From Candidatus Pacearchaeota archaeon CG11_big_fil_rev_8_21_14_0_20_30_13 (GTDB taxonomy: Archaea > Nanobdellota > Nanobdellia > Pacearchaeales > GW2011-AR1), in contig PCVV01000037.1 in assembly GCA_002762735.1 (NCBI GenBank), positions 635-6,663 on the forward strand: a DNA stretch of 6,029 bases. The letters run 5' to 3'. Within the stretch, counting starts at the first letter, position 1. The number at the start of each line of letters is the position of its first letter. The notes beneath the pieces are model-generated. The model was given only the letters and a program-made list of their open reading frames with translations, had not been told where the DNA came from and ran no database searches. Shown here in pieces: positions 1-4,838 of the stretch. Both the position numbers and the translations under genes were made by a program.

Positions 1-1932
1 AGTTTTAGTATTCAACCTCATTCAGTTTATAATTTTGGAGATAAAATAAATACAACTCTAGACATTTCTTCAAATGGAGAGTTTAATGAGATTATTTCGA
101 TTAATCTTAAATGTGGAAATGGAGAAGTTCAAGTTTACAAAGAATTTTTATCTCTTAGTGAGAATATTCAAAAGAATGTAATGGTTCCAGTCGTAAAGAA
201 TTTTATTGGAAACCTTTCAGGAGAATGTAAACTAGATGTTTTTTCTGGAAATAAATTAGAAATATCTTCTTCACTTTTCAAAGTTTCTAATTCATTAAAA
301 ATAGAATTTCTTAATTGGAAAGATTCTTTTACTCCAAATGAGCAGATAAGAATTGAAGGTTCAGCGATTAAGGAAAACGGAAATAATGTTGATGGAACTT
401 ATTTTGCAACAATAGATGATAATAATTTTAGTGGGGAAGTTAATAATGGAGAATTTTCTATTTCATTCAAAAGTCCAAGTGATTTTTTAGCAGGAAATCA
501 TAAATTTATTTTGAAGATAACTGAAGAAGAGAAGAATGGAGAAATTTTGAATTATGGTGAAAAAGTAACTTTTTTGAATGTTCTTCAAGTTCCAATAAGT
601 ATAGAAGTGGTGCTTGACAAAAAGGATATTCTTCCTGGAGAAAAATTAAAAGGAAAAGTGGTTTTACATGATCAAACTGGAGAAAGTATTCCTCGTGTAG
701 AAGTGTATGTTGCGGTAAAGAATAATAATGGAGAAATTATTAAAAAAATAATTTCTAAAACGGAAACTCCTTTTGAATATCTTGTTGAAAAAAATCAATC
801 TCCTTCAATTTTTCAGGTTTCTGCATATTCAAATGATTTAATTAATGGAGCTGATTTTAACATTTTAGAAAACAGGGAAATTAGTTCTGAAATAATTAAT
901 AGAACTTTAACTTTAACAAATACAGGGAATATTTTTTATGAGGGAGATTTAATCTTGTATATAGGATTAGACAATGTTAGCATTCCTCTTTCTTTGCCTG
1001 TTGGAGGTTATGAAAGATATACTCTTAGTGCTCCTGATGGAGATTATGATATTACCGTGGGTTCATTGAAAAAAAGAGTCTCTTTGTCTGGAAATGCAAT
1101 TCAAGTTCAAAAAATAAATCAAACTGAATATTCATTTACCCCCTTTATTTGGACTTTTGTTTTAGTGGTTCTTGCTTTTGGAGCATATTTCATTTTTAAA
1201 AAATGGCACAAACCTCATACTTTTGCTAGAAGTAAGAAGCAGAAAAATGTTAAAAAAATAAGTGAAATTAGAAGTGTTCATGAGAGCATTCCCGTGTTTG
1301 ATTCAAAGAAAAAAGTTGAGCTTTCACTTTCAATTGTAGGAACAAAGCAAAATGCAACCTTAGGATGTATTTCAATAAAGAACTATCCTGAGATTAGTTC
1401 GGGACAAGGAAATGTTAAGGAGACTTTTTTAAGAATTGAACAAATTGTAGAAGAGAATAAAGGTTTTGTTTATCAGAATGAAAGTTATCTTTTTTTCATT
1501 CTTGCTCCGGCCATAACAAGAACTTTTAAAAATCAGAAAGTAGGTGTGCTTATCTCACAACAAATTAAGAACATTCTCAATGAACATAATAAAAAATTTA
1601 AACAAAGAATTGAATTTGGAATTTCTGTTAATTATGGGACTGTAATAACTAAGATTGAATCGAATAAAATTCAATTTATGAGTCTTGGAACACTTATTAC
1701 TACTTCAAAAAAACTTGCAAGTTTTTCGTTAGGAAAAATTATTGTGTCTGATAAACTTCTTGAGAATATGGAAGAAAAAATCAAAGGAGATCTTGTTCAA
1801 GTTGGAAGTTTAAAGGGGTACAAATTAGAAAACCTTGTTGATAAAAATAGCCATTCTACCTTTATTAAAGGATTTTTGGCAAGGCAAGAAAGAGACAAAC
1901 TTAAAGAAACCAATTCTGAAAAGAAGAATTAA
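1..1932 (+). CDS. Membrane protein with beta-rich ectodomain, one TM helix and a degenerate class III nucleotidyl cyclase domain (5' partial)
   Basis: The frame is open from base 1, so the true start lies upstream; the ATG at 181 falls inside continuous domain sequence and is not the start. Of 643 visible residues, about 1-375 are extracellular and beta-rich, resembling three or four Ig-like or macroglobulin-like modules (roughly 1-97, 97-197, 197-288, 292-370). The PxExLKG-type strand near 212-218 is typical of such folds. Cys38 and Cys76 could form a disulfide. Residues 379-399 form a TM helix followed by a basic stop-transfer stretch. Residues about 440-613 align with little gapping to class III adenylate/guanylate cyclases: strand 452-462, the KGFV turn at 487-490, GISVNYGTV at 540-548, and 557-573 matching the family's DYTVIGDAVNLASRLE block. 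Both metal aspartates are replaced (Ser458, Tyr496), as are the transition-state Asn (Thr567) and Arg (Lys571), so catalysis is unlikely. It is probably a receptor-like pseudo-enzyme. The ectodomain ligand is unknown. The domain call rests on motif comparison by eye. Confidence 0.72.
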   Translation, partial: SFSIQPHSVYNFGDKINTTLDISSNGEFNEIISINLKCGNGEVQVYKEFLSLSENIQKNVMVPVVKNFIGNLSGECKLDVFSGNKLEISSSLFKVSNSLKIEFLNWKDSFTPNEQIRIEGSAIKENGNNVDGTYFATIDDNNFSGEVNNGEFSISFKSPSDFLAGNHKFILKITEEEKNGEILNYGEKVTFLNVLQVPISIEVVLDKKDILPGEKLKGKVVLHDQTGESIPRVEVYVAVKNNNGEIIKKIISKTETPFEYLVEKNQSPSIFQVSAYSNDLINGADFNILENREISSEIINRTLTLTNTGNIFYEGDLILYIGLDNVSIPLSLPVGGYERYTLSAPDGDYDITVGSLKKRVSLSGNAIQVQKINQTEYSFTPFIWTFVLVVLAFGAYFIFKKWHKPHTFARSKKQKNVKKISEIRSVHESIPVFDSKKKVELSLSIVGTKQNATLGCISIKNYPEISSGQGNVKETFLRIEQIVEENKGFVYQNESYLFFILAPAITRTFKNQKVGVLISQQIKNILNEHNKKFKQRIEFGISVNYGTVITKIESNKIQFMSLGTLITTSKKLASFSLGKIIVSDKLLENMEEKIKGDLVQVGSLKGYKLENLVDKNSHSTFIKGFLARQERDKLKETNSEKKN

Positions 1933-2789
1933 TTTTTTTTAGACTTTTTCTTTTCTTTTTTTAACTCTTCCTTTACTTTTTCTCCGGCAATTTCTTTTAC
2001 TTCTTCTTTAGTAAGTTCCTGAGTTAAATCTTTTTTAAAAATAGATTTGATTAATTCGTTTAGTTTAATTCCCAAATCGAAGAATTTTATTCCTATTCCT
2101 AATGAAATCAGAATTATTCCAAGTATAATCATAATCATAAATACATCTGCTGCTTTAGTAAAAAATATTGGGGTTATTTTAAATGGAAGAAATTCTGGAA
2201 GGAGCGAAAGTAACCAGGTAATTTGTCTAAAAGGTATTGCTGAGAAAATTACAATTATTCCTGAAAGAATAAATGCACTATGTTTTTCTTTAACAAAAAT
2301 AAAAAGGAGTACAAAAATGATTAAGGAAATCAATGCCACCGAATAAAATTTTTTTTCCCAATAGGTTTTAGCTTTTTCAGAAATAAGTGCCAAAGATTCT
2401 CCTTTTGTTTGTATACATTCTATAAAAGTGCAATTATAATCTTTGTAATAATAAATGGGAATGGATTCATTTATCACAAATTCAATTACTGATTTTCCGT
2501 CTTTATTAATGACCTCACAAGGTACGGCTATTTTCTCGGTATCAAAAGTGAAGTCTAATGAAACTTGATCTCCTTTTTGACAAAGAATTTTTTTTGTTTC
2601 ATAATTTTGGAGAATCAATGCTTTGCTACCAGAACTCATTGCAAAATCTTCTGAAAGATTCTGGATATAAGGTGAAACTTGATCATATTCAAGAGATAAA
2701 TTGAGAGTTAGAAAAAGATTTCCAACAAAAAGGTCCAAAAAAAGTGCAATCGCAAGAATAAAAACCACACCACTTCTTATGAATCCCAT
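1929..2789 (-). CDS. Uncharacterised multi-pass membrane protein with a four-cysteine extracytoplasmic loop
   Basis: I do not recognise a named family. The 286-aa protein begins with a hydrophobic helix (about 7-29) that could be a signal anchor. A polar segment (30-148), probably outside the cell, carries four cysteines (Cys70, Cys91, Cys120, Cys125) that could form two disulfides. Hydrophobic helices follow at about 149-166, 172-187 and 213-236; a weaker stretch around 190-210 may be a re-entrant or amphipathic segment. The last 50 residues are highly charged and end in a Lys-rich tail, probably cytoplasmic. The gene lies 34 bp downstream of htpX on the same strand and has its own TATA box placed for a leaderless start at the ATG. 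Its stop overlaps the stop of the convergent gene by 4 bases. Its position after lemA and htpX suggests an envelope role, by inference only. Confidence 0.85.
   Translation of the reverse strand: MGFIRSGVVFILAIALFLDLFVGNLFLTLNLSLEYDQVSPYIQNLSEDFAMSSGSKALILQNYETKKILCQKGDQVSLDFTFDTEKIAVPCEVINKDGKSVIEFVINESIPIYYYKDYNCTFIECIQTKGESLALISEKAKTYWEKKFYSVALISLIIFVLLFIFVKEKHSAFILSGIIVIFSAIPFRQITWLLSLLPEFLPFKITPIFFTKAADVFMIMIILGIILISLGIGIKFFDLGIKLNELIKSIFKKDLTQELTKEEVKEIAGEKVKEELKKEKKKSKKN
1933..1962 (+). terminator. T-tract candidate terminator of the pseudo-cyclase gene
   Basis: Directly after the TAA stop there are T runs at 1933-1940 (8), 1945-1949 (5), 1951-1954 (4) and 1956-1962 (7). Archaeal RNA polymerase commonly terminates at such U-rich tracts without a hairpin. 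The tracts are also the complement of the Lys-codon-rich 3' end of the convergent gene, so their base composition has a second explanation. Confidence 0.45.
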
Positions 2790-2809
2790 TGATTCTATAG
2801 CAAATAGAG

Positions 2810-2818
2810 ATTTATAAA
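2810..2818 (-). promoter_or_regulatory. TATA box for the 286-aa membrane protein gene
   Basis: The minus strand reads TTTATAAAT, centred 25 nt before the A of the ATG at 2789. That spacing fits transcription starting at or next to the start codon (leaderless). No Shine-Dalgarno motif precedes the ATG. The stretch just upstream, where a BRE would lie, contains the htpX stop codon (2824-2826), so the gene may be transcribed on its own as well as by read-through. Confidence 0.6.
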
Positions 2819-2823
2819 ATTAT

Positions 2824-3696
2824 TTAGAAACTTTTCAATGCTTCAATTCTTTTCTCTATTGGGGGGTGTGTTGAAGAGAGTCTTTTAAATGGGTTTGAGA
2901 AGAAAAGAGGAGCAATCGCCTTTGAAACTTTCTCATTTGGAGTGTTTTCTTTTCTTATTTTTTCAAGAGCACCAATTAATCCGGTTGGATTTCTTGTGAA
3001 TTTTACTGCAGTTGCATCAGCTGTAAATTCTCTTTTTCTAGAGATTGAAAGTTGTACAAGTGAGACAACTATTGGAGCAAGAATTGCAAGAAGAATTCCA
3101 ATAACTATAAAAATTCCAGAATTTTTATTGTCTCCTCCGCCTCTAAACCACAAACTTCTTAGAAAAATTTGAGAAATTATTGCAATCATTCCTACCATTA
3201 CCGCCACCAAGGTTATAAATCTTATATCATAATTTGCAACGTGCCCCATTTCATGTGCCAAAACTCCTTCAAGCTCTCTACGTTCCAATTTTTCTAAAGA
3301 ACCAGTTGTTACACACAAAACTGCATGGTTTGGATCTCTGCCGCTTGCAAATGCATTTATTGAATGGGATTCCATAATATATAGTTTTGGCATTGGAAGA
3401 GAAGAAGCAACTGTCAGACTTTCAACCAATCTATAATAATCTCTATACTTTATTCTATCTGCTAATTTTGCCCCTACAGATTTTATTGCAATTTTATCTG
3501 AATTATAAAAATTGATCCATACATAAAAGATAGAAAAAATAATTGAAACAATCATTATTAAAAAAAAGTAACTTGGATCAAAAGCATTTGAGATTGTCCA
3601 ACCCAAAAGAACAATTACTAAAATAACAAAAACCATTAAAAAAATAGAGTTTCTTTTATTCCTTGAAATTTGATCTCTAAAATCTATATGTTCCAT
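2824..3696 (-). CDS. htpX: Protease HtpX (M48B family membrane zinc metalloprotease)
   Basis: HtpX is a membrane-embedded zinc endopeptidase that degrades misfolded or damaged membrane proteins, with its active site facing the cytoplasm. The 290-aa length is typical. Two TM helices lie at about 18-37 and 43-62. The M48 substrate-side motif INAFASG is at 113-119. The zinc motif HEMGH at 148-152 supplies His148, catalytic Glu149 and His152. Helices at about 161-179 and 193-214 follow, then the third zinc ligand Glu223 in REFTADATA, and the conserved C-terminal STHPPIEKRI at 275-284. All expected catalytic residues are present, so the enzyme should be active. The ATG at 3696 is preceded by a TATA-like box and no Shine-Dalgarno motif. 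It lies 37 bp downstream of the 133-aa gene in the lemA block, and LemA-HtpX pairing is a recurrent genomic association. Confidence 0.96.
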   Translation of the reverse strand: MEHIDFRDQISRNKRNSIFLMVFVILVIVLLGWTISNAFDPSYFFLIMIVSIIFSIFYVWINFYNSDKIAIKSVGAKLADRIKYRDYYRLVESLTVASSLPMPKLYIMESHSINAFASGRDPNHAVLCVTTGSLEKLERRELEGVLAHEMGHVANYDIRFITLVAVMVGMIAIISQIFLRSLWFRGGGDNKNSGIFIVIGILLAILAPIVVSLVQLSISRKREFTADATAVKFTRNPTGLIGALEKIRKENTPNEKVSKAIAPLFFSNPFKRLSSTHPPIEKRIEALKSF

Positions 3697-3716
3697 CTAA
3701 TTGTTAAGAATAATAT

Positions 3717-3725
3717 CTTTTTAAG
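3717..3725 (-). promoter_or_regulatory. htpX: TATA-like box upstream of htpX
   Basis: The minus strand reads CTTAAAAAG, centred 25 nt before the htpX ATG, with an A-rich BRE-like GAAAAATC just upstream. It departs from the TTTATAAAT form seen at the neighbouring genes, so it is probably weaker. The spacing matches theirs exactly, which is the main reason for calling it. Confidence 0.4.
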
Positions 3726-3733
3726 GATTTTTC

Positions 3734-4135
3734 TTAGTCATATTCTCCAAGAATTTTTTTTTGTTTTAATAAATATTTTTTAAATAAAAGTTCAGTTTTT
3801 CCAATCCATTCAGCATTTTTAAAACTCTTAAAGTACTCTTCAAAGAAAGTTAGAAGATGAGGATTTTTGTAAGAATCCTTATAATTTACATATTTCCAAT
3901 TTCCTTTGGTGAATGCCTTTTCATTCGAATTTCTTTCAGTGATTTCTGAAGGAAGGATTTTTTTGAAATTTTCATAGAGCTGTTCATAAGATAAGGGGGA
4001 TTCTACTAAGAATATTTTTTCAATGTCTCTAAACTGAGTATTTGAAAGGAGTTTTGCCAAATCACTTTTTTCTTCCGCAAAAAATATTCCTGGTCCAAGC
4101 GTACCTTCGTAAAATACAATTATTTTTTCTGCCAT
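3734..4135 (-). CDS. Hypothetical protein between lemA and htpX
   Basis: I do not recognise this 133-aa protein. It has no signal peptide or TM helix and should be cytoplasmic. It opens with a hydrophobic strand (IIVFYEG, 5-11) and a Gly-rich turn (GTLGPG, 11-16). The middle (about 24-62) looks alpha-helical and acidic to mixed in charge, and the C-terminal third is aromatic and Lys-rich (FFEEYFKSFKNAEWIG, 97-112, then KKYLLKQKK). There are no cysteines and no catalytic motif I can name. Evidence that it is real: a complete frame, codon use like its neighbours, spacing of 57 and 37 bp to lemA and htpX, and a TATA box 27 nt before the ATG. The location suggests an accessory role with LemA/HtpX, but this is guilt by association only. 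Confidence 0.85.
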   Translation of the reverse strand: MAEKIIVFYEGTLGPGIFFAEEKSDLAKLLSNTQFRDIEKIFLVESPLSYEQLYENFKKILPSEITERNSNEKAFTKGNWKYVNYKDSYKNPHLLTFFEEYFKSFKNAEWIGKTELLFKKYLLKQKKILGEYD

Positions 4136-4157
4136 AATCAGAAATAAATTGTAGTTA

Positions 4158-4166
4158 GTTAATAAA
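4158..4166 (-). promoter_or_regulatory. TATA-like box for the 133-aa hypothetical gene
   Basis: The minus strand reads TTTATTAAC, centred 27 nt before the ATG at 4135. No Shine-Dalgarno motif is present between the box and the ATG. The box partly overlaps the distal arm of the inverted repeat at the lemA 3' end. Confidence 0.45.
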
Positions 4167-4194
4167 GATTATTATTAAAAATTAAAATAATCTT
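4165..4194 (-). repeat. Inverted repeat spanning the lemA stop codon (possible terminator hairpin)
   Basis: Perfect 9-bp arms at 4165-4173 (AAGATTATT on the + strand) and 4186-4194 (AATAATCTT) flank a 12-nt A/T loop that gives U-rich RNA on the lemA transcript. The proximal arm includes part of the lemA stop codon. Only one G-C pair per stem makes the hairpin weak, and A/T-rich sequence yields such repeats by chance. It could separate the lemA transcript from the downstream genes. Confidence 0.35.
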
Positions 4195-4744
4195 AATTAA
4201 AAGAAACTTTTGGAACATTCTTTTCAGAAGGTGCAATTTGGATATATTCTTTTGTTTTCCTTCCATATATGCTAGCAAATAATGCTCCTGGGAATTTTTG
4301 GCAAATGTTATTGTATGTTAAAATAGAATCATTATAATTTTGTCTTGCATAAGCAACTCTATCTTCAGTACTTGATAATTCTCTTTGCAATTCGATAAAA
4401 TTTGTGTTTGCTTTTAAGTCTGGATAGTTTTCAGCAATTGCGAATAGTTTTCCGAGTGCTCCTTCCAAAACTCCATTTGCTTTTACTTTACCTGCTAAAT
4501 TTTTAGCTGAAATCATTGCTTGTCTGGCTTTAGTTACTTCAGTCATTATTGCTTTTTCGTGTTTTGCATATCCTTTAACTGTTTCAATTAAATTTGGAAT
4601 TAAATCTGCTCTTCTTTTGAGTTGAACATCAATTTGAGAAAGTGAATTGTCAATTCTATTTGAAAGAACTACAAATCTGTTGTAATAAAAAATTGCAATT
4701 AATATCAATAATGCAACAATCCCAATTATTCCCCATTCAATCAT
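4193..4744 (-). CDS. lemA: LemA family protein
   Basis: LemA proteins are small membrane-anchored, mostly helical-bundle proteins of undetermined biochemical role, widespread in bacteria and found in some archaea. This 183-aa protein has the standard length. A single N-terminal TM helix (about 4-21) is followed by the family signature: IDVQLKRRADLIPNL at 38-52, VKGYAKHE at 56-63, and helices leading to the ENYPDLKAN block at 105-113. Then come LQRELSSTEDRVAYARQNYN at about 119-138 and the FPG turn at 151-153. The short N-terminus leaves the bulk of the protein on one side of the membrane. The ATG at 4744 begins directly before the TM helix and sits 25 nt from a strong TATA box. It is the first gene of a leftward block that includes htpX, its frequent genomic partner. 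Confidence 0.95.
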   Translation of the reverse strand: MIEWGIIGIVALLILIAIFYYNRFVVLSNRIDNSLSQIDVQLKRRADLIPNLIETVKGYAKHEKAIMTEVTKARQAMISAKNLAGKVKANGVLEGALGKLFAIAENYPDLKANTNFIELQRELSSTEDRVAYARQNYNDSILTYNNICQKFPGALFASIYGRKTKEYIQIAPSEKNVPKVSFN

Positions 4745-4764
4745 ACCTAATTTTAGCAGATATA

Positions 4765-4773
4765 ATTTATAAA
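4765..4773 (-). promoter_or_regulatory. lemA: TATA box of lemA (leftward half of divergent promoter pair)
   Basis: The minus strand reads TTTATAAAT, centred 25 nt before the lemA ATG, with an A-rich BRE-like AAATAAG immediately upstream. It is identical in sequence and spacing to the box before the 286-aa membrane protein gene. This is probably the main promoter of the leftward block. Confidence 0.65.
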
Positions 4774-4789
4774 CTTATTTGTTAAGTTT
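4771..4789. repeat. Inverted repeat between divergent promoters (candidate operator)
   Basis: AAACTTA (4771-4777) and TAAGTTT (4783-4789) are perfect 7-bp arms around a 5-nt spacer. The repeat covers the edge of the lemA TATA box and its BRE position. A further AAGTTTT at 4796-4802 lies just before the BRE-like GAAAACC of the rightward promoter, so copies of an AAGTTT-like half-site lie beside both core promoters. A regulator bound here could affect both genes. A/T-rich composition makes chance a real alternative. Confidence 0.3.
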
Positions 4790-4809
4790 TTTAAAAAGTT
4801 TTGAAAACC

Positions 4810-4818
4810 TTTATTAAG
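4810..4818 (+). promoter_or_regulatory. TATA box of the PEP synthase-like gene (rightward half of divergent pair)
   Basis: TTTATTAAG is centred 25 nt before the ATG at 4839 and is preceded by a good archaeal BRE match, GAAAACC (4803-4809). No Shine-Dalgarno motif lies between the box and the ATG, so the transcript is probably leaderless. The spacing supports the ATG at 4839 as the true start. Confidence 0.62.
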
Positions 4819-4838
4819 TATTTTGCTCTTCATCTTAA

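Noticed and set aside
181..183. ATG at 181 as the start of the pseudo-cyclase protein
   Set aside because: The frame is open back to base 1 with coherent beta-rich protein sequence upstream (60 residues), and the ATG lies within a likely strand of the first module. An export signal is also needed and none follows this ATG.
2047..2346. Plus-strand open frame of 99 codons inside the 286-aa membrane protein gene
   Set aside because: It lies wholly antisense to a better-supported gene, has an Ile/Ser-rich composition typical of a reverse-frame shadow, and shows no domain or promoter.
2942..3172. Plus-strand open frame of 76 codons inside htpX
   Set aside because: It is antisense to the conserved HtpX C-terminal half, which fully explains the sequence; no motif or start signal supports it.
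3560..3567. A8 run within htpX (T8 on the coding strand) as an internal terminator or frameshift site
   Set aside because: It encodes ordinary hydrophobic TM residues in an intact frame. Nothing else suggests termination or slippage.
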